From positions 62,001 through 126,000 of the forward strand of contig NZ_LFIO01000381.1 of assembly GCF_001187535.1 (NCBI RefSeq): a stretch of 64,000 nucleotides of DNA. The letters run 5' to 3'. The notes beneath the pieces are model-generated. The model saw only the letters and a program-made list of their open reading frames with translations. It was not told the DNA's origin and did not search any database. A program made the translations under genes and the position numbers. The stretch's first letter is position 1, and each line of letters opens with the position of its first letter. The stretch is from Rhizobium ecuadorense (GTDB taxonomy: Bacteria; Pseudomonadota; Alphaproteobacteria; Rhizobiales; Rhizobiaceae). Shown in pieces: positions 28,594 through 36,433 of this stretch.

Positions 28594-29726
28594 TCACCAT
28601 TCTCGGCGCCGGCCTTGGGGGGCTCGTTCTTGCCCGCATTCTGCATATCAGCGGGATGGATGTGCGCGTCTTCGAGAGCGATGCGTCCGCTTCCGCGCGG
28701 CATCAGGGCGGCATGCTCGACATGCACGTCGAATCTGGTCAGGCGGCGCTCAAGGTCGCCGGCCTTTACGAGCAGTTCCGTGGGATCGTCCTGGAGGAGG
28801 GGGATGCGCTTCGCGTGCTCGACAAGACGGGCAGGGTGCATCTGGCAGAGGCCGGCAACGATCTGCGCCCCGAAGTCGAGCGCGGCCAATTGCGGGCCAT
28901 GCTGATCGCATCGCTGCCGGAGGGGATCATTCGGTGGGGGCATCGCGCGACGGCGGTCGCTGCCGCGGCGGATGGCACCTATATCGTCACTTTCACGAAC
29001 GGACTATCGATCAGGACGGATGTGCTGATCGGTGCCGACGGCGCCTGGTCGAAGGTGCGGCCGCTGCTGACCGATATTCGACCCGTATACACCGGTCTGT
29101 CCTTCGCGGAAGCGCGTTTGACCGAGGTGTCCTCCCACTTTCCCGAACAGGGCGAGATCGTCGGGAAAGGGACGGTGATGGCGCTTTCCGAGCGCAAGGG
29201 CATTCTGGCCCACCGCGAGCCGGGCGATGTGCTCTGCAGCTACGCCGCCTTCGAGGCGCCGGCCGAATGGTCGGCCGAAGTGGCGTCAAAGGCCGGAGGC
29301 TTGTTGGAAGACGTGTTGATGCGGTTCAGCGACTGGGATCGGCCGCTTGTCGATCTCGTCGCCAAAAGCGAGGCGCCGTTGATTGCAAGGCCGCTCTTTG
29401 CCTTGCCCGTCGGCCATCGCTGGACCCGCGGGCCCGGCGTCACCCTGATCGGAGATGCCGCGCATCTCATGTCTCCCTTCGCCGGCGAGGGCGCCAATCT
29501 CGCCATGCGCGACGGTGCGGAGTTGGCTCAGGCGCTCCTCGCCTACGATGGTGCCGAGGCGGCGCTTGCCGCTTATGAGGCCGTCATGTTCGCGCGCAGC
29601 GAAAGCGCTGCCGCGGAATCGGCCACGGGTCTCGCTCTCTGCTTCAACGACCAGGCGCCGCATCCGATCGTCGATTTCTTCCTCGGCATGCGTTCGGAGG
29701 CGGAGACGGCCACTGGCGCTGCCTAG
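28590..29726 (+). CDS. FAD-dependent monooxygenase, TetX-like
   Basis: 378 residues. Class A flavoprotein hydroxylase: GxGxxG in ITILGAGLGGLVLARIL, FESDASASARHQGGMLDMH, DG motif VLIGADGAWSKVRPLL, and GD motif VTLIGDAAHLMSPFAGEGANLAM. The overall order matches the TetX/tetracycline-destructase branch and related aromatic hydroxylases. Substrate unknown; it could inactivate an antibiotic or act on a plant aromatic. Translationally coupled to the TetR gene. Confidence 0.9.
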   Translation: MITILGAGLGGLVLARILHISGMDVRVFESDASASARHQGGMLDMHVESGQAALKVAGLYEQFRGIVLEEGDALRVLDKTGRVHLAEAGNDLRPEVERGQLRAMLIASLPEGIIRWGHRATAVAAAADGTYIVTFTNGLSIRTDVLIGADGAWSKVRPLLTDIRPVYTGLSFAEARLTEVSSHFPEQGEIVGKGTVMALSERKGILAHREPGDVLCSYAAFEAPAEWSAEVASKAGGLLEDVLMRFSDWDRPLVDLVAKSEAPLIARPLFALPVGHRWTRGPGVTLIGDAAHLMSPFAGEGANLAMRDGAELAQALLAYDGAEAALAAYEAVMFARSESAAAESATGLALCFNDQAPHPIVDFFLGMRSEAETATGAA

Positions 29727-29805
29727 GCCGGCAGACTGACGACGCGATTGTGCCATCGTGCGGCCTGTGCGACAGTTCGCGCCGGGACATGCCGAGGAAG
29801 GGCCG

Positions 29806-30426
29806 ATGCGAGGGATTTCGACAATTCTGGCATTGTGCGCCGCCATTGCCATGACGATCACCACGGTCGGAGCGGCCGCCGCCGATCCGCTAGTGTTCGG
29901 CTATCACGGCTGGCAGGTCGACCTGACCAATGCCAGAGGTGCCGCGCCCGACACGGAGATGGTCGCGGCCGTCAAACGGCAGCTCGATGTCGTCGAGCAT
30001 GTCGATCTCAAGCGTGACATTCTGAAATTCATGCGGACGATCCCGATATGGGCCAATCCCGCCGCCGCAGGCTTCGGGCCGGGCCACTACAGCCGCAAAA
30101 CCGGGATCGATTTGCGCGTCGCGAGCCTCGAGCCCGACAAGCCGATCATCCTGCATGAGCTTCTGCACGCCTATAACGACCAGATGCTTCCGGGAGGATT
30201 CGGCAACCCCGATATCCGGCAGTTCTTCGATAACGGCCGCGGGCTCTGGCCGGGCGATTCTTACATGATGAGCAACAGTCACGAATTCTTCGCGGTTACC
30301 GCCAGCGTCTATCTCTATGGCGATATCGACCGGCCGCCGCATTCGCGCAGTGCGCTCAAAAAGAACCAGCCGCGATATTACCAGTGGCTCGCCACGCTCT
30401 TCGACGACGGCCGGCCGCGGTCCTGA
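29806..30426 (+). CDS. Secreted HExxH metallopeptidase-like protein
   Basis: 206 residues. Signal peptide (LALCAAIAMTITTVGAAAA, cleavage near residue 26). Zinc motif HELLHAYND (HExxH at 117-121) and a downstream Glu in NSHEFFAVTASVYLYGD (E160), the layout of gluzincins of the anthrax lethal-factor-like (M34/ATLF) group. The mature protein is a compact catalytic domain. Target unknown; periplasmic or secreted. ATG 29806 has GAGGAAGGG upstream; a GTG at 29758 would spoil the signal peptide. Confidence 0.8.
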   Translation: MRGISTILALCAAIAMTITTVGAAAADPLVFGYHGWQVDLTNARGAAPDTEMVAAVKRQLDVVEHVDLKRDILKFMRTIPIWANPAAAGFGPGHYSRKTGIDLRVASLEPDKPIILHELLHAYNDQMLPGGFGNPDIRQFFDNGRGLWPGDSYMMSNSHEFFAVTASVYLYGDIDRPPHSRSALKKNQPRYYQWLATLFDDGRPRS

Positions 30427-30441
30427 GAGGCCACGCGCCGA

Positions 30442-31229
30442 TCAGGCTGTCTTTCGGCTAAGGAACAGCCCGGTCTCCTTGCTGACATCGAGCGCACCGC
30501 TGCCTTGCCTGAAGGCATCGGCGATCGCTTGGCGGAAGCGGCTGAGCTGAGGTTCGCCTGCGCCTTCGCCGGGCGGATAGGAGGTCAGCGCCAGAAAGAC
30601 ATCCTCGGGCTCGGTGATCCGCATGCTTGCCGGATACTGCGACATCGCGACGTTTCCGAATTGCGTCCGCATCATTTGCTCGGCGGCGTCATATCCAAAG
30701 GCTTCGGCGGCCGGATCGGTCGGCGCGCTGCCGAAGACGGTCGTCAGCTGGTAGATCTCGCGCATGTTGCCGATGCCGTTGGTGGTGACGGCGAGAAAGC
30801 CGCCCGGTTTCAGCACCCTTGCCATCTCCGCGATGCCGGCGGCCGGGTCGGGCAGATGATAGAGCATGTGCACGGCGATCACGAGATCGAAGACGCCGTC
30901 TTCGAAGGGGAGTGCTGCGGCAGCGGCCTGGCGGCCTTGAACGGACGCGAAGGGCAACGCGCTACCGCCTCGTCGACCATGCCCGAGGAGAGGTCGGCGA
31001 GCGTCAGCTGCAGATCCTCCGGCAGAAGACCAGCCGTTGCCGCCCAGAACCATGCCGGCCCGCAGCCGACATCGAGGACGCGATCTCGCGATTTCAACGG
31101 CAGTTGCGCGGCAACCCATGGAAACCAGCCCGTTTCAGCGATGGTATATTCGGTATGGAGCCTGGCGCGGGCGGCGAGCTTGCGGCTGTCGCCATACTGC
31201 ACCGCATTGCCTTCAGTTATGGAGGACAT
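30442..31229 (-). pseudogene. SAM methyltransferase gene broken by one frameshift
   Basis: The first half (from ATG 31229) reads SRDRVLDVGCGPAWFWAATAGLLPEDLQLTLADLSSGMVDEAVAR; the second half, in another frame, continues LPFASVQGRQAAAAALPFEDGVFDLVIAVHMLYHLPDP and RVLKPGGFLAVTTNG to 30442. Together they make a full UbiE-type methyltransferase of about 262 residues. One base is missing at about 30955-30965. The sequence elsewhere is intact, so the lesion is recent or a sequencing error. A ribosome site (GGCGGAG) is still present. Divergent from ohr. Confidence 0.85.
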
Positions 31230-31355
31230 CTCAACTCCGCCTTCTCATGAGGCCGCGAGCCTCGAGGCAGAGCCTAAAGGGGGCTTCGATCCCGGACAAG
31301 ACGTGACTATACGCAACCGGTCGAGCCTGCCTGCATGGCCCGGAGAGAATGAATC

Positions 31356-31375
31356 GTATCCGATTAAATCGGAAT
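31356..31375. promoter_or_regulatory. OhrR-type operator, site 1
   Basis: GTATCCGATTAAATCGGAAT, a near-perfect palindrome five bases upstream of the -35 of ohr. Same motif as sites at 31412 and 34096. Confidence 0.75.
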
Positions 31376-31379
31376 GTTG

Positions 31380-31408
31380 TTGACATCGAATTCGGTCTAG
31401 CGTATTAA
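31380..31408 (+). promoter_or_regulatory. ohr promoter
   Basis: TTGACA (31380-31385), 17-base spacer, TATTAA (31403-31408). Flanked on both sides by the palindromic operators. One of the strongest sigma-70-like promoters in the window. Confidence 0.8.
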
Positions 31409-31411
31409 CGC

Positions 31412-31433
31412 GCATCCGATTTAATCGGATACG
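31412..31433. promoter_or_regulatory. OhrR-type operator, site 2
   Basis: GCATCCGATTTAATCGGATACG with perfect core ATCCGATTTAATCGGAT (31414-31430). It covers the expected start of the ohr transcript, so a bound repressor would block RNA polymerase. Confidence 0.8.
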
Positions 31434-31466
31434 CTACAATGCTGATCAAACCTGAAGGATACAACA

Positions 31467-31862
31467 ATGACTGAGAAGCTTCTTTTCGCCGGCAAGACCC
31501 ACATCGCCGGCGGCCGCAACGGCTATGCACGCAGCAGCGACGGTACGCTCGACATCCAGCTGCCGCAGCCGCATCCGGCGGCCGAAAACCTGTTCGGCGC
31601 CGCCTGGTCGGCCTGCTATATCGGCGCCATCGAGCTCGCCGCCGCGCAGCGGAAGATCACGCTGCCGTCAGGTCCCGAGGTCGATGCCGAGATTACGCTG
31701 AACGGCGATAACGGCTCGTACTTCCTGCATGCACGGCTCAATGTCAGCCTGGCGGACATTGATCGCGAGATCGCAGAGGAGCTGATCGAGGCGGCTCACG
31801 GCATCTGCCCCTATTCCAAGGCGGTCCACGGCAATATCGAGGTCGAAACCAAACTTGTCTGA
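31467..31862 (+). CDS. ohr: Ohr, organic hydroperoxide resistance protein
   Basis: 131 residues. Thiol peroxidase of the Ohr/OsmC family that reduces organic and fatty-acid hydroperoxides in the cytoplasm. N-terminal GKTHIAGGRNGYARSSDG, first catalytic Cys in AAWSACYIGAIE, second in AAHGICPYSKA, and the active-site Arg in NGYARSS-type position. Full length. It sits behind a promoter with two OhrR-like operators; the regulator is 1.7 kb downstream on the other strand. A terminator-like hairpin follows. Confidence 0.95.
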   Translation: MTEKLLFAGKTHIAGGRNGYARSSDGTLDIQLPQPHPAAENLFGAAWSACYIGAIELAAAQRKITLPSGPEVDAEITLNGDNGSYFLHARLNVSLADIDREIAEELIEAAHGICPYSKAVHGNIEVETKLV

Positions 31863-31900
31863 ACAGGAAGGGCCGGCCTCGCGCCGTCATCTTCAAGCGG

Positions 31901-31925
31901 GGGTCTGCCGATCGGCGGCAGACCC
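31901..31925 (+). terminator. Hairpin after ohr
   Basis: GGGTCTGCCG, loop ATCGG, CGGCAGACCC, followed by GTTTCT. A 10-bp perfect stem 38 bases after the ohr stop; likely intrinsic terminator with a weak T-tract. Confidence 0.7.
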
Positions 31926-31969
31926 GTTTCTGAGCCAGCAGCCAAACCTGCCGATCCGGAGAATATGCC

Positions 31970-33016
31970 ATGATCAAGAGCCACGCGGAGCCGCGCCGGG
32001 CCTATGACGAGTTTTCGCTTGTGCTCGATCCCGAGGTCTACGAGCCGCTGCCTGACGATTGGCTGATCGGCATCACCGACGTCGTCAGCTCGACCGAGGC
32101 GATCCGATCGGGGCGCTATGAAGACGTCAATTATGCCGGCGCATCGATCATCGCCGCCCTCGGCAATGCCTGGGGTTCGTTCGATTTCCCCTTCGTGTTT
32201 CGCGGAGACGGAGCAGCCTTCGCCTTGCCGGCGAACGGCATCATGGCCGCGACATCGGCCTTGCGTGATGTCGCAGGCTTTGCCAAAGCCGATCTTCATC
32301 TCGACCTGCGTGTCGGGCTCGTCACGGTCGGCGAAATCCGCGCGAACCGACGCGACATCAGGATCGCGCGCTATGCCGCTTCCGAGAGCGCGACCTATGC
32401 GATGTTTGCCGGGGGCGGGCTGAAATGGGCGGAGCAGCAGATCAAGAATGGCCGCTATCTGGTCAAGCCCGGCCGTTATGCGACGAGGCCTGACCTGACG
32501 GGCTTGAGCTGCGACTGGGCGCCGTTCGCGAGCCAGCGCGGCGAGATCCTGTCGTTGTTGGTCGAGCCTCGCGACCAGACGCGCCCGGAGGTCTTCGCTG
32601 CGCTGGCGAAGCGCGTACTTGCGGTTTTCGATGCCGCGCCGCGCCGGTCCCATCCGCTTTCCGGAGGGGCGGCCATAGCGAAGGGGTCTGCGGAGCAGGT
32701 CAGCGCAAAACGCTGGTCGGAGGTCGCCGCCAATTCGGATTTCCGCAAGTTCGACGACGGCCTGCGCCTGACGCTGGACTGCACGCCGGACCAGATCGAC
32801 AGTGTCGAAGCCATCCTCATCGCGGCACGCGGGAGTGGCGAGATCGATTTCGGGCTGCATCGCCAGTCGCATGCGCTGATGACCTGCCTCGTGCCGTCGG
32901 GCCGCCCGGATTCGCACCTGCATTTCCTCGACGGAATGGGCGGCGGTTATGCCAAGGCGGCCGAGATGATGGAGGAGGGCGCACGTCGGGAGGTTACCTG
33001 GCGCGAGGCGCTTTAG
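31970..33016 (+). CDS. DUF3095 family protein
   Basis: 348 residues. Typical start region WLIGITDVVSSTEAIRSGRYEDVNYAGA and FVFRGDGAAFALPA; these resemble a degenerate nucleotide-cyclase/GGDEF-like core (ITDVVSST aligns with the metal-binding first strand, RGDG with the second). Later, LRVGLVTVGEIRAN and ARYAASESATYAMFAGGG. Function unknown; possibly a nucleotide-binding signalling enzyme. No signal peptide or membrane helix. Own transcription unit between ohr and a large palindrome. Confidence 0.8.
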   Translation: MIKSHAEPRRAYDEFSLVLDPEVYEPLPDDWLIGITDVVSSTEAIRSGRYEDVNYAGASIIAALGNAWGSFDFPFVFRGDGAAFALPANGIMAATSALRDVAGFAKADLHLDLRVGLVTVGEIRANRRDIRIARYAASESATYAMFAGGGLKWAEQQIKNGRYLVKPGRYATRPDLTGLSCDWAPFASQRGEILSLLVEPRDQTRPEVFAALAKRVLAVFDAAPRRSHPLSGGAAIAKGSAEQVSAKRWSEVAANSDFRKFDDGLRLTLDCTPDQIDSVEAILIAARGSGEIDFGLHRQSHALMTCLVPSGRPDSHLHFLDGMGGGYAKAAEMMEEGARREVTWREAL

Positions 33017-33036
33017 GCCGGATTTAACCACTTATC

Positions 33037-33091
33037 CTCCCTCATTCCTGTGACATCCCTCGGGTCAAGCCCGAGGACAGGAATGAGGGAG
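33037..33091. repeat. Large nested palindrome between convergent genes
   Basis: Outer 15-bp arms CTCCCTCATTCCTGT (33037-33051) and its perfect complement (33077-33091); inner CCTCGGG/CCCGAGG around loop TCAAG. Lies between DUF3095 and the NUDIX pseudogene, so it can end transcripts from both sides. It may also be a REP-like element. Confidence 0.75.
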
Positions 33092-33118
33092 TGGATGGTG
33101 GTACGGTCACCACTGGGC

Positions 33119-33537
33119 TCATTCCCGCCCGAGCAGGTTTAGGAGCAGTTTCCTGAGCTGAAGCGGCGCCAGCTCGGTTTCGCATTCTATCTCCGCGGCG
33201 GTAAACCATCTGAGCGCGGTGTGTTCATCGCCGATAAGGCGCGGAGAGCCCTGCCATCGGGCGACGTGATAGACATGGAAGGTTGCGGATGCCCTGGGCG
33301 GGCTTCCGACATGAATTTTCCGGTAAACAGCCAGCGCTGCGGCGTCACGCCGATTTCTTCCAGCAATTCGCGGCGCATTGCCGTCTCAGCGTCTTCACCG
33401 CTTTCGACATGGCCGCCCGGCAGGCTCCACCGATCCGGGTGCGTCCTGCGCTTCGAATTTCGCCTGGCGAGGAGAACGGTCCCATTTCCAACCAATGCGC
33501 CGATTGCGATCTCGGGTATGTCACCGAGTGCCGACAC
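33119..33537 (-). pseudogene. NUDIX hydrolase gene broken by one frameshift
   Basis: From GTG 33537 the frame reads IAIGALVGNGTVLLARRN and the Nudix box GGHVESGEDAETAMRRELLEEIGV, then FTGKFMSEARP. After about 33285-33298 the family continues in a different frame: ATFHVYHVARWQGSPRLIGDEHTALRWF and ELAPLQLRKLLLNLLGRE, ending at 33119. One base is missing. The uninterrupted frame would still give 116 residues with a wrong tail after the Nudix box, so partial activity cannot be excluded. It starts nine bases after ohrR and is in its operon. Confidence 0.85.
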
Positions 33538-33546
33538 GTGCTGCGA

Positions 33547-34050
33547 TCATGCTTTTTCCGGTTCGGCCTGCGCCCGCAGCAGGTTGTCGCGCAGCCGCGT
33601 CACGGATTTCTGTACGACGGGGAAATCGTCGCCGAGGCCGGTAGCGTCGGTCAGGGAGGAGCCGGGATTGGTTTCGAGAAGCGCGCGGCCGGCCGGCGTC
33701 AGGCTGACACGCACCTGCCGCTCGTCGGCGGGATCACGATGGCGGGTGATCAAGCCTGAGGACTCCAGCTTCTTGAGAATGGGCGTCAGCGTGTTGGATT
33801 CGAGGAACAGTTTTTCCCCCAGCATGCTGACCGTCTGGTCGTCCTCCTCGGAGAGGGCCACCATGGCGATATATTGGGTATAGGTCAGGCCGATCGCGTC
33901 CAGAATCGGCTTATAGGCGCGGCCGAAGGCGAGATTGGCCGAATAGACCGCGAAGCACAGGAAATTCGAAAGTTTCCTGCCGTCTGCGCCTGCCTGAGGG
34001 GAGGTGGGCGCGGGCATATCCGGCCCCTTAGCTGCTTTAGACGTCGGCAT
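33547..34050 (-). CDS. ohrR: OhrR-like MarR family peroxide sensor
   Basis: 167 residues. Winged-helix repressor that senses organic peroxides. Reactive Cys in LSNFLCFAVYSANLAF, the position used by OhrR; DNA-binding part LTYTQYIAMVALSEED, VSMLGEKLFLESNTLTPILKKLE, and wing RDPADERQVRVSLT. A palindrome identical in core to the ohr operators lies in its own promoter. The N-terminal 20 residues are an Ala/Pro extension; ATG 34017 is an alternative start. Confidence 0.93.
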   Translation of the reverse strand: MPTSKAAKGPDMPAPTSPQAGADGRKLSNFLCFAVYSANLAFGRAYKPILDAIGLTYTQYIAMVALSEEDDQTVSMLGEKLFLESNTLTPILKKLESSGLITRHRDPADERQVRVSLTPAGRALLETNPGSSLTDATGLGDDFPVVQKSVTRLRDNLLRAQAEPEKA

Positions 34051-34083
34051 CGGTCCATCCTGTCCGGGCTTTCTAACGATGAG

Positions 34084-34117
34084 ACCTATATAAATCGTAT
34101 CCGATTAAATCGCAATA
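34084..34117 (-). promoter_or_regulatory. ohrR promoter with OhrR-type operator
   Basis: On the minus strand TTGCGA, 17-base spacer, TATATA. The operator (34096-34115, core ATCCGATTAAATCG) fills the spacer. Compared with the ohr sites one half is imperfect (CGCAAT instead of CGGAAT), which suggests weaker autoregulation. Confidence 0.7.
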
Positions 34118-34166
34118 GTGCCGAAGTCGGTATTCGATCCTGCCGTTTGTGGTGACTCCACGAAGA

Positions 34167-35222
34167 TCAGCGGAAACTCCTGGGAGGCTTGCCATACTTC
34201 TTGCGAAAAGCGGTCGCGAAATGAGCGGAGTCGGAGAATCCGATTTCAAAGGCGATCGCCGTCATGGGCAGTGTGCTATTTTCGACCAGAAAGCGGCCAT
34301 AGCGTAATCTCGTCTCGACGATAAAACGCTTCGGGGTCATGCCGATATTGTCCTGGAACAGACGCGCGAACTGGCGTGGCGACAGGCCGACCAGAGAAGC
34401 TACCTGTTCCGGTGAGACGTCGCGGCCTTTCCGACTCTCGATGAGAACAACGGCTCGCTGTATGCGCGAATCTTCTGTGCGGCGGAATGTTGTGGCGCGG
34501 CCGTGATCGAAGGCGCTCATGTGCTTCTGCTCCGAGAGCGAAAGCTGGTGCACCGCCTTGGCCGCCCGATCCGGTCCGCAGTGCGTGCGGATGAGTTCAG
34601 TCATCAGAGACAGGATCGATACGCCGCCAGGCACGGTAATGCGACCGTTCTCGATCAGGAAATCATCGCGCGTGGAGAAGGCAAGACGCGGAAAGGCAAT
34701 CCGGAAATCCTCCGCATGAAACGGATGAACGCACGCCTTGCGTCCGGCAAGCAGTCCCTCCTGCGCCAAGATGAAGGCGCCCGTGCAAACACCAATTACC
34801 GGGACACCCGCCGATGCCGCCACCCTGAGATAGTCGCGATGCTTGCTAGGTGCGGCGCGCAGATGTGGCAGCAGGCCGCCGATGACCACGACGTAGTCGA
34901 AGTCGGTCGGGTTAATGTAGGGCGCGTCGGCGTGGACCCGAATGCCGCAACTGGCGACCGCTGCATGGCCCGGAGCCCCCATGATCGACCAGCGACAATG
35001 TAATGGACGGGAATTGTCGGCGAAGTCCGCCGCATGCCTTAGAGGCTCGACGATACCCGTCAGCGACATCATCGGGAAGGTTGGCCACAGGAGAATGCCG
35101 ATGGAGAGATCGGCCTTTCGGTCGCGTGCGACCAGAAGCCGCTCGGCCCAAAGATCGTCGAGCCAGCGCACATAGTCGGGCTCGCCGGCGGATGCTTCAG
35201 GAGGTTGCTCGGATGTGATCAT
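34167..35222 (-). CDS. GlxA-type AraC family regulator with DJ-1/PfpI domain
   Basis: 351 residues. The N-terminal DJ-1/PfpI-like sensor (about 35-205) has SIGILLWPTFPMMSLTGIVEPLR, VVVIGGLLPHL and VPVIGVCTGAFILAQEGLL. The C-terminal AraC DNA-binding domain (about 245-351) ends with TAIAFEIGFSDSAHFATAFRKKYGKPPRSFR. Members such as GbdR, CdhR and ArgR control catabolism of betaines, carnitine and arginine. It diverges from the binding-protein gene 150 bases away and probably activates that operon. ATG 35222 chosen; a TTG at 35246 is possible. Confidence 0.93.
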   Translation of the reverse strand: MITSEQPPEASAGEPDYVRWLDDLWAERLLVARDRKADLSIGILLWPTFPMMSLTGIVEPLRHAADFADNSRPLHCRWSIMGAPGHAAVASCGIRVHADAPYINPTDFDYVVVIGGLLPHLRAAPSKHRDYLRVAASAGVPVIGVCTGAFILAQEGLLAGRKACVHPFHAEDFRIAFPRLAFSTRDDFLIENGRITVPGGVSILSLMTELIRTHCGPDRAAKAVHQLSLSEQKHMSAFDHGRATTFRRTEDSRIQRAVVLIESRKGRDVSPEQVASLVGLSPRQFARLFQDNIGMTPKRFIVETRLRYGRFLVENSTLPMTAIAFEIGFSDSAHFATAFRKKYGKPPRSFR

Positions 35223-35371
35223 GGCGCAGCCATGTCCTTTTTTCAAAGAAAATGTCTGATTTATAAAATTCAGGTGCGGTCTTCGGTGTCAAGTTTCTTC
35301 TCGTCAAACGCGACATCCGGGGAGCAGAAACCACCGGACCGGGGAACCAACAAATCAAGGATCACAGAACA

Positions 35372-36250
35372 ATGGCACTTTCTCTTTCGAGAAGGATGGT
35401 GACGTGCGCTCTGCTGGCAGGCAGCCTCATGTCCCTTTCATCTATCGCCAATGCTTTCGAACTTGCCGAGCAGGGCAAGCTGACGGTTGCCTTCACCGGC
35501 GACATGCCCGGCTCCGGCTGGCAGGACGGGAAGCTGATAGGCTACGACGGTGAAATCATGCAGCGCATTGCCGACAAGCTCGGCCTCAAGATTGAGCCGG
35601 CGCTCATGGAATGGTCGGGTACGATCGCCTCCGTTCAGTCAGGCCGTGTCGACGTCATGCTCGGCACCATGGGCTGGACTGAAAAGCGTACGAAGATCAT
35701 GACTCTGTCCGAGCCGATCCACTACTTCAAGAACGGCATCATGCAATCGACGAAGACGAACTGGGACAAGCTTTCTGACCTGGAAGGCAAGAAGATCGGC
35801 ACGATCACCGGCTTTTCGTTCATCCCAGAACTGAAGAGCATCAAAGATCTCCAGCTCTCGCTCTACGACACTTCAGATGCGGCTGTGCGCGATCTTATCG
35901 CCGGGCGCATCGACGCTGTCATCGGCGATCCGCCGGTGATCTCCTACGCCATCAAGCAGAACCCTGATTGGAATATGCACTTCCTTGCCTTCACCGACAA
36001 CAGTCCGGATTTCCCGCTGCTGACCGGTCTCGGGCAGGTCGTTTATGGCCTCAATCAGAAGAACGACGATCTGCGCCAGAAGATGGACGCCATCGTCGCC
36101 GACATGTGGAAGACTTGTGAGATGAAGGAAATCGGTGCCCGCTACGGATTGTCGTCGGATGTCTGGTTCAAGCCTGTGGGTCAAAATTTCCGCGCCGGCG
36201 TCGATCGCCCCGCAGATTACAAGCTGCCGTCCTGCGCAGCTGGCGGCTGA
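35372..36250 (+). CDS. Amino-acid-type ABC transporter binding protein
   Basis: 292 residues, periplasmic. Signal peptide (MVTCALLAGSLMSLSSIANA, cleavage before FEL). Class of SBP_bac_3: GKLTVAFTGDMPGSGWQDGKLIGYDGEIMQRIADKLGLK, SVQSGRVDVMLGTMGWTEKRTKIM, GKKIGTITGFSFIPELK and DLIAGRIDAVIGDPP. Arg/Asp residues that hold the amino group of ligands are in the expected places (TEKRTK, IDAVIGDPP). Ligand unknown; likely a polar amino acid or derivative. First gene of the catabolic operon; start preceded by AAGGATC. Confidence 0.92.
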   Translation: MALSLSRRMVTCALLAGSLMSLSSIANAFELAEQGKLTVAFTGDMPGSGWQDGKLIGYDGEIMQRIADKLGLKIEPALMEWSGTIASVQSGRVDVMLGTMGWTEKRTKIMTLSEPIHYFKNGIMQSTKTNWDKLSDLEGKKIGTITGFSFIPELKSIKDLQLSLYDTSDAAVRDLIAGRIDAVIGDPPVISYAIKQNPDWNMHFLAFTDNSPDFPLLTGLGQVVYGLNQKNDDLRQKMDAIVADMWKTCEMKEIGARYGLSSDVWFKPVGQNFRAGVDRPADYKLPSCAAGG

Positions 36251-36301
36251 ACGGCCGTGCGGACGGAAGCTGCAATCAGCGCCTTTCGTCCACCGTCCTC
36301 G

Positions 36302-36425
36302 CCTACTGCATAATTCCTTAAATCGGAATCGATTTCAGGAGAAAATTATGCGGCAATTCAAAGTGCTACAGCGTCCTTGGCGCGTCTGAAAAGACGCGCG
36401 GCGCTGCAGATATAATCGCATAAGG
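36302..36425. repeat. Mosaic palindromic element inside the ABC operon
   Basis: Contains a strong hairpin: GCGCGTCT-GAAA-AGACGCGC (36380-36399) extended by CTACAGCG/CGCTGCAG (36366-36373, 36402-36409). The upstream part, AATTCCTTAAATCGG and AATTCAAAGTGCTACAGCG, is a sequence I recall as common between genes in Rhizobium. It separates the binding-protein gene from the ATPase gene and could shape their expression ratio. Confidence 0.7.
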
Positions 36426-36433
36426 AAACGGCG

